From the NCBI GenBank assembly GCA_023957835.1, contig JAMLGP010000001.1, forward strand, positions 1,419,575 through 1,483,574: a DNA stretch of 64,000 bases. Reading direction: 5' to 3'. Shown one piece after another: positions 45,368-54,478 of this stretch (the stretch's first letter is position 1; the number at the start of each line of letters is the position of its first letter). The notes beneath the pieces are model-generated. The model had not been told where the DNA came from, searched no databases, and worked only from the letters and a program-made list of their open reading frames with translations. This stretch comes from Homoserinimonas sp. GTDB lineage: Bacteria; Actinomycetota; Actinomycetes; Actinomycetales; Microbacteriaceae. The position numbers were made by a program, and so were the translations under genes.

Positions 45368-46926
45368 GGCGACACCGGCCTTAGAGTACTCGACGACCCC
45401 GAGCGCGAGAGGGGTCGCAAAATCAAATAGCAAAGTAAAACAAAACTGATTGAGCCCAGTACAAGCACGAACGTCGGGGAGACCACCGGCCACCATCCTC
45501 GAGCGACCCCGTCAAGTTCAAGTGCACCGAGTACATCACCGTAAATGTACCTGTGAAGATTCACATAGAGAGACACGGCGTTGGCGACGCTAACGGTAAT
45601 CCAGATCACCAATAGATGTGGTCTTCCCAAAACCACTTGCCGGCCGTTCCAGGGATAAAGAGAAATGGCAGCCAGAAGAACGATCAGTGGCAGGAGGTAT
45701 CGAGGCTGAACGTTCTGGCCAACGAAATCCTGCCCTCGATACAAGACCCAAATTGGAATGACCACGAGTGCAAGACCGGTAAGGGCAAGAGCAATGATCT
45801 TTCGCTTACCGGGCGACTCTGCACCTTTCGCAACGACAATCACGAAGCACGCGACGCCACCCAGAGTGACAATCGGAGGAACCTGGGTGTCGAGCCAGCC
45901 GAGCCCGAACTCCCCGAACGCTCCCGCCCAGAGAGAAGGAAGCTGAATGAGATTGAAGGCTATGTTCGCAAATCCTCCGACCGGACCTGCCGCTGAGTCG
46001 CCGGCCATAGTGCCGGTGATATCTGCGGAATTACCGAACCCGCCGAGAGCGCTCCCGGATTGTCTTGACGAAAGGATGCTCGCAACCGCGAATAGGCACA
46101 TGACGAGCGGCAGGACTAACTGGAGCAGCGCTTCCTTTTTGAACCGATAGCTGACCAAGACCGCGAGCAGGGTGGCGAAGCCAGCATAGGCTGCCCCATC
46201 AGCCCGAGAACCGGCAGCCATGATCATTGCGATCGCATAGATCACCCCGAGCCCAATTCTGGCGCGTTTCGAAGTTTCGAAATATCCGGTTAGGGCGAAC
46301 CAAACTGTTGGAATGGCCATGACGGTCCAGGAGCTCGGGTTGAGCGACGGGATGAGGAAAATGCCAAGAGGTATCGAGGAAACTAACCATGTCAACCCGA
46401 TCTCACTACGCCTCGGTATCGGCAAGAGTAGCCAGAGGCCTAAAGAGATCGCGACAAAAATTGTTGCGTTCAGTATCCGCATGAGCATGATCGAAAGTTG
46501 AATGTCCGGGCTTACCAGCAGGTTCTGAACCAGGTAATACACGGGCGGATAGGCGCCGACGAAATTACCTCGGTCCGTTTCCACTTTCGCGTCCGCGTCG
46601 AGGCTGAATTGGGCGAGCTGGCAATCGGATGAGAGGTCTGGCCGGTGAGCGAAGCACGGGGTGCCGACCAGTGCGGCCGGAACCATCCTTGACTGAGGCG
46701 TTGATCCTTCCGCGCAAGCCCAAGGTTTGGCGGGGTTTGCACACCAAATGCTTGCCTGATGATAGTCGTCGTCAGGACTCGCCCCGATCGGAGATGCGAG
46801 CGCCCATGCAACGAGGGCAGTAAGCGCGAGCAGCGGCGTCAAAGTCAGAAGAATTATCCTGCGAGACAATAGACCTTCTCGCGGTCCACTTGGCTCGGTA
46901 GCTGCAGAGGGTCGGAGATTAGTCAT
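45364..46926 (-). CDS. DUF2142 multi-pass membrane protein (copy 2)
   Basis: A 520-residue protein with about 12 membrane helices and the same signature as copy 1 (SPIGASPDDDYHQASIWCAN, then RGNFVGAYPPVYYLVQN). The two share architecture but differ widely, so duplication is old. Two such GT-C-like proteins in one operon may add two side-chain sugars. The ATG at 46926 overlaps the ABC transporter stop by 8 bp. Function is inferred from topology only. Confidence 0.85.
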   Translation of the reverse strand: MTNLRPSAATEPSGPREGLLSRRIILLTLTPLLALTALVAWALASPIGASPDDDYHQASIWCANPAKPWACAEGSTPQSRMVPAALVGTPCFAHRPDLSSDCQLAQFSLDADAKVETDRGNFVGAYPPVYYLVQNLLVSPDIQLSIMLMRILNATIFVAISLGLWLLLPIPRRSEIGLTWLVSSIPLGIFLIPSLNPSSWTVMAIPTVWFALTGYFETSKRARIGLGVIYAIAMIMAAGSRADGAAYAGFATLLAVLVSYRFKKEALLQLVLPLVMCLFAVASILSSRQSGSALGGFGNSADITGTMAGDSAAGPVGGFANIAFNLIQLPSLWAGAFGEFGLGWLDTQVPPIVTLGGVACFVIVVAKGAESPGKRKIIALALTGLALVVIPIWVLYRGQDFVGQNVQPRYLLPLIVLLAAISLYPWNGRQVVLGRPHLLVIWITVSVANAVSLYVNLHRYIYGDVLGALELDGVARGWWPVVSPTFVLVLGSISFVLLCYLILRPLSRSGSSSTLRPVSP

Positions 46927-48757
46927 CGAACGACATTAGCCTTACGTACTCTGCAACCATCGGTACTTCTTTTCGCAATTTCTTGAACTCGCCACTTGCT
47001 TTGATCTTTCCCGCTTCCAGTACATGTACGACGTCTGCATGCTGAACTGTCGAGAGCCGATGAGCTATGACGATCACCGTCACTTTCCCCCGAAGAGCAA
47101 TGATCGACTTCGCGACAGAAGCTTCGCTACTGGCATCGAGCCCGCTCGTGGCCTCATCAAGGACTAGTAAACGGGGCTCCGTATACAGGGCCCGAGCCAG
47201 TCCAAGTCGTTGAATTTGCCCGCCACTTAGCGCATCACCGTGTGCACCAACAGATGAGTCGATTCCATAGGGGAGCGAGTCAACAAGATCAAGAAGGTAA
47301 GCATCTGCAAGCACCTTCTTCACCCGTGCAAGATCAATTTCGTTGGACGGGATACCGATTGCTACATTCTCCGCGATACTGCCTGCAATCAATCCAGGCT
47401 TCTGAGGGACATACGCCACACTGCCAGGAAACATCGAGCGAACTTCCCCTGGAAGAAACCCGGCGATCTCCACCTGCCCTGACTGAGGATTGGCCAACCC
47501 CAGAATGACATCGACTAGTGTCGTCTTGCCCGCACCAGACGGGCCAATAACTGCAACACTACTGCCTGCCGAAATACTCAGGCTGATCGATTTGAGCGTC
47601 GATTCGGGCGAGCCAGGATAGCGATACCCGACCTTCGACAGCGTGACTCCGAACGGCCCAGATATTTCAAGCTGGGCTTTAGGCGAGGTAACTTGAGTTT
47701 GATGCTTCGGATTACCGCGTTCAAGAAGGGTTAGCGAGAGGTCGGATTTTTCAGAGTTTTGTTTGATGTTGGCAAGAGAACTTTGAAGCGGAAGCAAAGA
47801 GGCCATCATCCGCACTCCACCAGCCAAGAAGATGCCCACAGTGGCGAACCCAGTTGCGTATTGTCCGCTAAGGAACTGCTGCGCGATGAGGAGGACCACT
47901 CCCAGAATCAGCGCGGTCTCTACCACATACCTCGGCATCCCTGCGAGAAACGTAACGGTAGAGTCGCTACGAGAAATTCGATCCCGAGCTGCGGAAATCC
48001 GGTCGATGTAATAGTCGCGCCTGTGAAGCACAGAAATCTCACGATATGTGTCGATCGATCCACTGATCAAATCCATCGTGTCAACCGTGCCAGCGACGGC
48101 TTCACGACCCGCTCGTTTGAGACTGCGGCCTATAAAGAGGTGGATTAGAACTACAACCAGACCTAAATAGATGACCGTGAAGATGGCGGCTAGCGGATCG
48201 ACCAGGAAAAAGGTGACGGTGATGACTCCGAGGAGGACTGACTCGGTAATGATCGTCCCAACGTTATATAGGATTCCGGTAAACGCATATGTTGTAGATG
48301 CCGTGACCGCGTACTGAAAGTCTGCCTTTGGGATCTGCTTCAACTCGTCTAGTTGACCCGAGAGGACTCTCCTGGCTATCAGGCTCGCGTTCCGAGACTC
48401 GATTCTCGCAACGTGTGAGGCTAGTGCCCTGGTGATGATGATTGCGATAACCGCTTTGAGGACAAAGATCCCCAGAACTATGCAAGTCATAATGAATATT
48501 CCGGAGACATCCATCTGGGGAACTTCAATTCCAAGAACTTTGTTCGGCTCCGACCCCCCGGCGCCGATGCCTGTCGCAGCGATACTGGCCAGAAAACCAA
48601 CCAACACAATCCCGCAGACATCTAATACACCACTAAGTGATTTCGCGGTAACAAGAGCTAAGTACTTGCGCTTCTCTCGCGGAAGCAGTGTCGCATATGC
48701 CCGTCTCGTGGCCTCGACGACGGAGCCCGACACGGTCGAAACCGCTTCCTCGCTCAC
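46919..48757 (-). CDS. ABC exporter (MsbA/PglK-like, fused TMD-NBD), copy 2
   Basis: A 612-residue half-transporter. Membrane part to about residue 330; the ATPase has GPSGAGKTT (Walker A), [16 protein letters not shown] (signature) and [12 protein letters not shown] (Walker B). The GTG at 48757 overlaps the rfbA stop (GTGA). Position between rfbA and two GT-C-like proteins suggests flipping of a rhamnose-containing lipid-linked unit. It is about as long as copy 1 at 32480-34258 and aligns by eye in the ATPase part. Confidence 0.88.
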   Translation of the reverse strand: MSEEAVSTVSGSVVEATRRAYATLLPREKRKYLALVTAKSLSGVLDVCGIVLVGFLASIAATGIGAGGSEPNKVLGIEVPQMDVSGIFIMTCIVLGIFVLKAVIAIIITRALASHVARIESRNASLIARRVLSGQLDELKQIPKADFQYAVTASTTYAFTGILYNVGTIITESVLLGVITVTFFLVDPLAAIFTVIYLGLVVVLIHLFIGRSLKRAGREAVAGTVDTMDLISGSIDTYREISVLHRRDYYIDRISAARDRISRSDSTVTFLAGMPRYVVETALILGVVLLIAQQFLSGQYATGFATVGIFLAGGVRMMASLLPLQSSLANIKQNSEKSDLSLTLLERGNPKHQTQVTSPKAQLEISGPFGVTLSKVGYRYPGSPESTLKSISLSISAGSSVAVIGPSGAGKTTLVDVILGLANPQSGQVEIAGFLPGEVRSMFPGSVAYVPQKPGLIAGSIAENVAIGIPSNEIDLARVKKVLADAYLLDLVDSLPYGIDSSVGAHGDALSGGQIQRLGLARALYTEPRLLVLDEATSGLDASSEASVAKSIIALRGKVTVIVIAHRLSTVQHADVVHVLEAGKIKASGEFKKLRKEVPMVAEYVRLMSFDD

Positions 48758-49614
48758 GCCAGTAGCCCCATCAGGTACTCCCCGTAGCCGCTCTTGAGCA
48801 GCGGCTCGGCGAGCGCCTTCAATTGCTTGTCGTTGATCCAGCCTGACTGCCAGGCGACTTCCTCAATGCAGCCGACCTTGAAGCCCTGGCGCTGTTCGAC
48901 TACCTTCACGAATTCGGTGGCCTGCATCATCGATTCGACAGTTCCGGTGTCTAGCCAGGCGGTGCCGCGATCGAGAACCTGAACTCGAAGTTTGCCTTGC
49001 TGCAGATACTGATCGTTGACTGCGGTGATTTCGAGCTCGCCTCTCGCGCTCGGCTTGATGGCCCTCGCGATCTCGACCACGGAGTTGTCGTAGAAGTACA
49101 GTCCCGGAACCGCGTACTTGCTCTTGGGATTTACAGGCTTCTCTTCGATTGAAATCGCCCGGAAGTCCGTGTCGAACTCGACTACACCGTAAGCCCGGGG
49201 ATTTGCGACCTGATAGGCGAAGATCAATGCGCCCTCGACATCCGTATTCTGTTTGAGGTTCGAGTCGAGGTCCACTCCGTGGAAGATGTTGTCTCCGAGC
49301 ACGAGCGCGACCGAGGAGTCGGCAATGAAGTCCTCGCCGATCAGGAACGCCTGCGCGAGGCCATCGGGGCTTTCCTGCACCGCATATTCGAGACTGATTC
49401 CGAGTTCTGTCCCGTCGCCGAGCAGCCGCTTGAACTGAAACTGTTCATCCGGTGTGGTGATTAGCAGAATTTCGCGGATGCCCGCGCGCATGAGAGTCGA
49501 CAGCGGGTAGTAGATCATCGGCTTGTCGTACACGGGCATGAGTTGCTTGGAGATGCCCTTTGTGATCGGCCAAAGCCGAGTGCCGGAGCCGCCAGCGAGA
49601 ATTACACCCTTCAC
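48754..49614 (-). CDS. rfbA: Glucose-1-phosphate thymidylyltransferase
   Basis: Makes dTDP-glucose, the first step to dTDP-L-rhamnose. The 286-residue nucleotidyltransferase has [62 protein letters not shown] and [15 protein letters not shown], all classical for RmlA. The start overlaps the rfbC stop (ATGA). The other pathway genes are rfbC (directly upstream), rfbB (52264) and rfbD (54479) on the opposite strand. Confidence 0.97.
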   Translation of the reverse strand: MKGVILAGGSGTRLWPITKGISKQLMPVYDKPMIYYPLSTLMRAGIREILLITTPDEQFQFKRLLGDGTELGISLEYAVQESPDGLAQAFLIGEDFIADSSVALVLGDNIFHGVDLDSNLKQNTDVEGALIFAYQVANPRAYGVVEFDTDFRAISIEEKPVNPKSKYAVPGLYFYDNSVVEIARAIKPSARGELEITAVNDQYLQQGKLRVQVLDRGTAWLDTGTVESMMQATEFVKVVEQRQGFKVGCIEEVAWQSGWINDKQLKALAEPLLKSGYGEYLMGLLA

Positions 49615-50225
49615 GATTTCACCGCCTCGTTCAAAGTCTCATAGAACTTTGCAACTTCCGCCATGTTCGGCAGCAACCCGGCAGCCTTCGCCTCTTCGAG
49701 AGTGGGGGCCGCTCGATCCTTGTCGGAAAAGATCAACCCGCCCAGGTCATCGGGAAGCTCGAGACCGATCTCGGGGTCGAGCGGGTGGATGCCGTGCTCA
49801 GCCCCCGGGCGATAGGTGTCGGAAACCAGGTAGCTAACTGTCGCGCCTTCGGTCAGCGCAACGAACAAGTGACCGAGACCTTCGGCAATATAGACGGCCT
49901 TGCGTTCGTCGGAGTCCAGCAGCACCTTGTCCCAGGCTCCGAAGGTCGCGGATCCGACTCGAATGTCGACCACGTAGTCCATTACGGCACCTGAATTCGC
50001 AGTGACATACTTGGCCTGGCCGGGAGGCACGTCGGCAAAGTGAATACCGCGAACCGCGCCCTTCCTGGATATCGACGTGTTTGCCTGCCTCAAATTCAGC
50101 GGATGCCCGATCGCTTCCTGTAGTAGGTCGAACCGATACCACTCCAGGAAAGCGCCGCGATCATCTCGATGCTGCTGCGGTGTGATCTCCCACACGTCCG
50201 GTATCGAGAGCTCGCGAATCTGCAC
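49611..50225 (-). CDS. rfbC: dTDP-4-dehydrorhamnose 3,5-epimerase
   Basis: Third step of dTDP-L-rhamnose synthesis. The 204-residue cupin protein has [16 protein letters not shown] with the catalytic His, [14 protein letters not shown], and [20 protein letters not shown]. The start is GTG at 50225, exactly 6 nt after TAGGCT on the minus strand. It heads a chain of eight genes on the minus strand, most with overlapping ends, that runs to 40744. Confidence 0.95.
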   Translation of the reverse strand: MQIRELSIPDVWEITPQQHRDDRGAFLEWYRFDLLQEAIGHPLNLRQANTSISRKGAVRGIHFADVPPGQAKYVTANSGAVMDYVVDIRVGSATFGAWDKVLLDSDERKAVYIAEGLGHLFVALTEGATVSYLVSDTYRPGAEHGIHPLDPEIGLELPDDLGGLIFSDKDRAAPTLEEAKAAGLLPNMAEVAKFYETLNEAVKS

Positions 50226-50231
50226 GCAAAG

Positions 50232-50237
50232 AGCCTA
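50232..50237 (-). promoter_or_regulatory. Putative leaderless -10 of the rfbC operon
   Basis: TAGGCT on the minus strand, 6-nt spacer CTTTGC, then GTG at 50225, with no Shine-Dalgarno sequence. Predicted to drive the eight-gene operon 40744-50225. Confidence 0.55.
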
Positions 50238-50291
50238 CCGGGAGCCGCCTTGGAATCTGCCGGTTAGCCTTGCCCCGCTAATAAGTTGCCT

Positions 50292-51341
50292 TCAATTGTC
50301 CGGCTGAAGCAAGTCTCGCGCAACGTCGAATCTAGCCCTGCCGAACCGCGAATATCTGCCCCGAAGAAACTCTGCAAGCACCGGCAGCACCCTCGCGAGA
50401 CGGTTCGAAGGCAGGGAACTGCGAAAACGTTCGTGTTCAAGTTTTTGCGCACTGAGTCGCCTGACAACTTCGCTGTACTTATCGGGTTCGGCTTCGAACC
50501 TCTCGGCGAGTGATTTTGCTCTTGAGAGCAATCTCTCGTTTCTAGATTTTCGGCCCTCCGCGAGCTTGCCGAGTCGATCACCGAGGCCAAGAGAGCCCGC
50601 CCCGATTTGGTTGGATTCGTGCTGTCGATAGTTAATGAGCCGCTGATCCAGAAAATCGATCTGGCCGCTGGAACCGGCATTCACGGCGAGCCATTCATCG
50701 TGCACCCATGACGCCGGGAATGGACGCGATTGCTCAAATAGCTCTCTCCTGAGCATCACCGTTGCCCCGGTGACGACGTTTCGCCGAAGCAAAACTCTCA
50801 GCGCCTGCCCCTTCCTGATTCGTTTTCTTTCAAGTCGGCTGAATCCGATGGCTCGGAACAGATCTTCGCCCAGGGAGTCGCTCTGTTCGTCGACCAGTTC
50901 GGCATTGGAGTGGACCAATTGAAGCTCGGGTCGCTCGCGGAATTTTTCCAGGGCGAGTTCGACCCGATCCGGCATCCAAATATCGTCCTGATCGCTAAGG
51001 CAAATGAATTCTCCCGTGCAGGCGGCCATCGCCTGCTCGAAGTTCGCGGTGACCCCCAGAGCTGAACTGTTTTGCAGGATCTTCAGACCGGGTCTCGAAT
51101 TGCCTGAGACTACTCTGCGGACAATTTCTACGGTGCCGTCGGTCGAACCGTCGTCTGAGACCACGATTTCATCGACGGGTCGCGACTGACTGAGGATGCT
51201 GGCCAGCTGCTGCTCGATGAATCGTTCGCCGTTATAGGTGCAAAGTGCAACGGAGACTCGTTGCTCCCCTTCTGAACGAAGGGCTTTCGCCGATGCCTGC
51301 ACGAGGGCAAGTCTAGGCAACCGTTCAGGTCGATTCGGCAC
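50292..51341 (-). CDS. GT2 glycosyltransferase, rhamnosyltransferase-like
   Basis: A 349-residue GT-A enzyme. VSVALCTYNGERFIEQQLASI, IVVSDDGSTDGTVEIV and FICLSDQDDIWMPDR (with the DQDD metal motif typical of rhamnosyltransferases like RfbN) are evident. The GTG at 51341 is the longest start; a second GTG at 51302 has TAGACT 7 nt upstream and may be the real one, giving 336 residues. It is divergent from another GT2 gene by less than 30 bp. Confidence 0.88.
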   Translation of the reverse strand: MPNRPERLPRLALVQASAKALRSEGEQRVSVALCTYNGERFIEQQLASILSQSRPVDEIVVSDDGSTDGTVEIVRRVVSGNSRPGLKILQNSSALGVTANFEQAMAACTGEFICLSDQDDIWMPDRVELALEKFRERPELQLVHSNAELVDEQSDSLGEDLFRAIGFSRLERKRIRKGQALRVLLRRNVVTGATVMLRRELFEQSRPFPASWVHDEWLAVNAGSSGQIDFLDQRLINYRQHESNQIGAGSLGLGDRLGKLAEGRKSRNERLLSRAKSLAERFEAEPDKYSEVVRRLSAQKLEHERFRSSLPSNRLARVLPVLAEFLRGRYSRFGRARFDVARDLLQPDN

Positions 51342-51364
51342 CGCAAACTAGGATTGTGGCCATC

Positions 51365-52261
51365 ATGGCAAAGTCTTCGGAAGACCGAAAAGCACCGCGA
51401 ATCGGCGTGGTTACGGTCAGCTACGGTTCCGAATCGGTCTTGCCGGCCTTCCTCGAGTCGATTCCCAAAGCCTCCGCTGAGCCGGTGAAGACAGTGGTCG
51501 CCGATAATCGTCCGGAATTTGGCGCCACCGAGAGAGTTACGAATCTTGCCGACGCAGATTACCTCCCCATGCCGACGAACCTCGGCTACGGAACCGCAAT
51601 GAATGCAGCAATTTCCGCGCTGCCCGAAGAAGTCGAGTGGGTGCTAATCAGCAATCCGGATGTCGTTCTGAGCAAAGGGTGTATCGACACTCTGCTGCAG
51701 GTGGCAGAGGCGGATCCGCAGATTGCGAGTATCGGGCCGGCAGTCTTGAACGCCGACGGGTCAACCTATCCGTCTGCCAGAGCAGTCCCGTCCATTCGAA
51801 CCGGAGTCGGGCACGCGATGTTCGTGAATCTTTGGCCGGGAAACCCGTGGAGTCGAAAATATCTGGTCGACAGCGACACGAGTCCGACGGCTCGGGATGC
51901 CGGCTGGCTCTCCGGATCCTGCCTGCTGGTTCGGCGCAGTTGTTTTCAGGAAGTCGGGGGCTTCGACGAGGGGTACTTCATGTACTTCGAGGACGTTGAT
52001 CTCGGCTACCGATTTGGGCTCAGAGGCTGGGTGAACCGCTATGAACCAACCGCCAAAGTCACCCACTCCGGCGCGCACTCCACAACCTCGACTTCGGCCT
52101 CGGCCGCGAGAATGATCGCCGAACACCATAGGAGTGCAAAGCGGTTTATCGCCAAGAAGTACTCCGGTCGCGTGCTCTGGCCGCTGCGGGTGGCCCTGAC
52201 GATCGGTCTTAATTCCCGCTCGGCTATTCTGTCCAGACGCGTTCGAAAGGCGAAGCGATAG
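51365..52261 (+). CDS. GT2 glycosyltransferase, WbbL-like rhamnosyltransferase
   Basis: A 298-residue GT-A enzyme like mycobacterial WbbL. IGVVTVSYGSESVLPAFLES, VVADNRPEFGATERV, GYGTAMNAAISAL and WVLISNPDVVLS (NPD in place of DxD) and VGGFDEGYFMYFEDVDLGYR are characteristic. WbbL links rhamnose to GlcNAc on the decaprenyl carrier of the galactan linker, and this may be similar. ATG at 51365 is preferred over GTG at 51356 because TAGGAT at 51349-51354 would start transcription only a few bases before it. rfbB follows after 2 bp. Confidence 0.88.
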   Translation: MAKSSEDRKAPRIGVVTVSYGSESVLPAFLESIPKASAEPVKTVVADNRPEFGATERVTNLADADYLPMPTNLGYGTAMNAAISALPEEVEWVLISNPDVVLSKGCIDTLLQVAEADPQIASIGPAVLNADGSTYPSARAVPSIRTGVGHAMFVNLWPGNPWSRKYLVDSDTSPTARDAGWLSGSCLLVRRSCFQEVGGFDEGYFMYFEDVDLGYRFGLRGWVNRYEPTAKVTHSGAHSTTSTSASAARMIAEHHRSAKRFIAKKYSGRVLWPLRVALTIGLNSRSAILSRRVRKAKR

Positions 52262-52263
52262 TC

Positions 52264-53247
52264 ATGAAACTGCTGGTTACCGGGGGAGCCGGATTCATCG
52301 GTTCGAATTTCGTGCGGCGCACGATCGAGGGGAAGCTGCCTGGAATCGAGGATGCCGAGGTAGTCGTTCTCGATGCCCTCACCTACTCGGGCAACCTCGC
52401 GAACCTAGCACCAGTCGCCGACTCTGCTCGCTACAGCTTCGTGCACGGGGACATTCGGGATGCCGAAGTGGTCGGCAAGGCCATGGAAGGTGTGGATGCC
52501 GTCGTCCACTTTGCAGCCGAGTCGCACGTTGACCGCTCGGTGCGAGACGCGTCGATCTTCGTCGAGACGAACGTGCTTGGGACCCAGAGACTGCTGGATG
52601 CTGCGGTGCGGGCGGGAGTGAAGAAGTTCGTGCACGTTTCGACCGACGAAGTGTATGGAACTATTTCTCAGGGCTCGTGGAAGGAAGACCATCTGCTCGA
52701 GCCGAACTCGCCGTATTCCGCGTCGAAGGCGGGCAGCGACCTGATTGCGAGAAGCTACTTCCGCACTCACGGGCTGAATGTCTCGATCACGAGGTGCTCA
52801 AACAACTACGGGCCGTACCACTTTCCGGAGAAGGTCATCCCCCTGTTTGCGACGAACCTGATCGACGGAAAGCACGTGCCGCTTTATGGGACGGGCGAGA
52901 ACATCCGCGACTGGCTGCACGTCGACGACCACTGTCGCGGGATTGCGCTTGTTCTAGCCGGCGGCAAAGCGGGTGAGATCTACAACATCGGTGGAGGAAC
53001 TGAACTCTCCAATCGCGAACTGACCCAGTTGCTGCTGGATGCGACCGGCCGCGACTGGTCCTTCGTCGACAAAGCCGAAGATAGAAAAGGACACGATCTT
53101 CGCTACTCGGTGGACATCGGCAAGATCTCGGCCGAGCTCGGCTACTCGCCCGAGGTACCTTTCGAGACCGGCCTCGCGGAGGTCGTTCAGTGGTACCGCG
53201 ACAACCGCTCCTGGTGGGAGCCGCTGAAGGAGCGGGCGGCGCTGTAG
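52264..53247 (+). CDS. rfbB: dTDP-glucose 4,6-dehydratase
   Basis: Second step of dTDP-L-rhamnose synthesis. The 327-residue SDR has GGAGFIGSNFVRRT, HFAAESHVDRSV, VSTDEVYGTI (with TDE catalytic residues), NSPYSASKAGSDLI (YxxxK) and RCSNNYGPYHFPEKVIPL. It is the downstream partner of the WbbL-like gene. The next rhamnose gene, rfbD, is 1.2 kb away, beyond a coiled-coil gene and a toxin-antitoxin pair. Confidence 0.97.
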   Translation: MKLLVTGGAGFIGSNFVRRTIEGKLPGIEDAEVVVLDALTYSGNLANLAPVADSARYSFVHGDIRDAEVVGKAMEGVDAVVHFAAESHVDRSVRDASIFVETNVLGTQRLLDAAVRAGVKKFVHVSTDEVYGTISQGSWKEDHLLEPNSPYSASKAGSDLIARSYFRTHGLNVSITRCSNNYGPYHFPEKVIPLFATNLIDGKHVPLYGTGENIRDWLHVDDHCRGIALVLAGGKAGEIYNIGGGTELSNRELTQLLLDATGRDWSFVDKAEDRKGHDLRYSVDIGKISAELGYSPEVPFETGLAEVVQWYRDNRSWWEPLKERAAL

Positions 53248-53373
53248 GTTTCCTTCCTTCCCAGCTTCCAGTTGGCAGTGTTTTCCACACAAATAGCAAC
53301 AGAAGTAAGTCGCCGCTATCTCGGAGAGCTAGATTCGTCGAGTCTGATCGCAGAGAATGGAGGGGTGATCGTC

Positions 53374-53772
53374 GTGAACGAACCACAAGTGTGGACCGTT
53401 ATCGGGGTACTGGCTGCGGCATTGTTCGGCGGCCTTACCGTGATCACCCAACTCGTTTTGCGTACCCTCCAGGCCGAGATCGGCTCTGTTCGTACCGAAA
53501 TCGGCTCGGTTCGAACTGACTTGCGGGCAGAAATCGGCTCGCTCCGCACGGAGTTGCGGACAGAAATCGACTCTGTTCGTACCGACTTGCGGGCAGAAAT
53601 TACCTCGGTTCGGACTGAAATCGACTCGGTTCGAACCGAACTGCGAAGCGAGATCGCTTCGGTTCGGATTGAGATTGGCGCTCTCCGCGACATAACCGAA
53701 ACCAGATTCGAAAGCCTTGACCGCGACGTTCAGGCACTGACTCGCCACGTCTTCGGAACCGCCCCAAGCTAA
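53374..53772 (+). CDS. Small membrane-anchored coiled-coil protein
   Basis: A 132-residue protein with the GTG at 53374 chosen for GGAGGGG at proper distance. One membrane helix (TVIGVLAAALFGGLTVITQL) is followed by about 80 residues of alternating 7- and 4-residue units (TEIGSVR, TDLR and similar). This is a heptad-plus-hendecad coiled coil, so a long membrane-attached rod is likely. The DNA repeats reflect unit expansion. It resembles phage XhlA-like or DUF1640-type coiled-coil proteins in build, but I recognise no family. Its role in the rfb region is unknown. Confidence 0.6.
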   Translation: MNEPQVWTVIGVLAAALFGGLTVITQLVLRTLQAEIGSVRTEIGSVRTDLRAEIGSLRTELRTEIDSVRTDLRAEITSVRTEIDSVRTELRSEIASVRIEIGALRDITETRFESLDRDVQALTRHVFGTAPS

Positions 53773-53787
53773 CAGCAACCCCTAACT

Positions 53788-53815
53788 GCTACGGTGTGCT
53801 ACGGTACGCTACGCT
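53788..53815 (+). repeat. Three direct GCTACGGT-type repeats at 10-bp spacing
   Basis: GCTACGGT at 53788-53795 and 53798-53805 and GCTACGCT at 53808-53815 lie exactly one helical turn apart, directly in front of the antitoxin gene. The third contains the putative -10. Such helical phasing is expected for cooperative binding of a repressor like Phd. Confidence 0.7.
53810..53815 (+). promoter_or_regulatory. Putative leaderless -10 of the toxin-antitoxin operon
   Basis: TACGCT, 6-nt spacer TGATTC, then ATG at 53822. It coincides with the third direct repeat, so binding of a repressor to the repeats would block it. Confidence 0.5.
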
Positions 53816-53821
53816 TGATTC

Positions 53822-54079
53822 ATGACACTCATTCCGGTGCGCGAATTGCGAAACAATACTGCGGCGGTCATCGACAAGGCGCGAAGCGGCGACGACGTCA
53901 CAATCACGGTAAACGGAGTACCAGCTGTCAGGCTCGTGCCGATCAACAACACCAAGCGTGAGTTCTTGACTGTTGAAGATCTGAAAGCGATGCAACCAAA
54001 TCCCGGTTCAAAGATCCCCGAATTTTGGGAGCACGAACTCGAGGGGGACACTACGGACGATCTTGGACCAATCCAATGA
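53822..54079 (+). CDS. Type II antitoxin, Phd/YefM family
   Basis: An 85-residue protein. The N-terminal MTLIPVRELRNNTAAVIDKA and DDVTITVNGVPAVRLVPI make the Phd/YefM DNA-binding fold; the acidic C-terminal half, ending around FWEHELEGD, would wrap the toxin. It probably neutralises the PIN toxin encoded by the next gene and represses its own promoter, where repeats lie. Its TGA overlaps the toxin ATG (ATGATG). Confidence 0.9.
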   Translation: MTLIPVRELRNNTAAVIDKARSGDDVTITVNGVPAVRLVPINNTKREFLTVEDLKAMQPNPGSKIPEFWEHELEGDTTDDLGPIQ

Positions 54080-54477
54080 TGGCGCGAGGAGGGTTGCTCG
54101 ACACGAGCGTCATGATTGCAGTGGAAACTGGTCGGCCGGTCGATTACGGCTCGATGCCGTTACAGCAGTATGTCTGCACGATTTCTCTGGGCGAGCTCTA
54201 CTTTGGCGTCCATTCCGCTCCAGACGCAGAGTCCCGGTCCGCTCGGATAGCCACCCTAGAGTCCATGGCTTCGCTCGTCGCGCTGCCGGTCAATGCTGAA
54301 GCCGCAGCACATTGGGGACGCCTTAGACGTCGCCTCGTCGAAGCCAAGAGACGAATCAATGTCAATGACCTTTGGATTGCCGCAGTTGCTCTTGCCCACA
54401 ACCTTCCGGTGATCACTCAGGACGACGACTTCGATATCTTGAGTGATCTCGATGGGCCGAAAGTAATCAAGGTCTGA
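54076..54477 (+). CDS. vapC: PIN-domain ribonuclease toxin, VapC family
   Basis: A 133-residue PIN domain. The acidic residues are visible: LLDTSVMIA (first Asp), TISLGELYFGV (Glu), NVNDLWIAAVAL (Asp) and ITQDDDFD (last Asp). All metal-binding positions look intact, so it should be an active RNase cutting tRNA or rRNA when free of antitoxin. Start 54076 overlaps the antitoxin stop; 54079 is an equally possible ATG. The rfbD GTG starts 1 bp after its stop, so rfbD may be read through from the toxin-antitoxin transcript. Confidence 0.9.
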   Translation: MMARGGLLDTSVMIAVETGRPVDYGSMPLQQYVCTISLGELYFGVHSAPDAESRSARIATLESMASLVALPVNAEAAAHWGRLRRRLVEAKRRINVNDLWIAAVALAHNLPVITQDDDFDILSDLDGPKVIKV

Positions 54478-54478
54478 A

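Noticed and set aside
53374..53772. Coiled-coil repeats read as a CRISPR or VNTR array
   Set aside because: The repeats keep a reading frame, have no spacers and code for a regular coiled coil behind a membrane helix.
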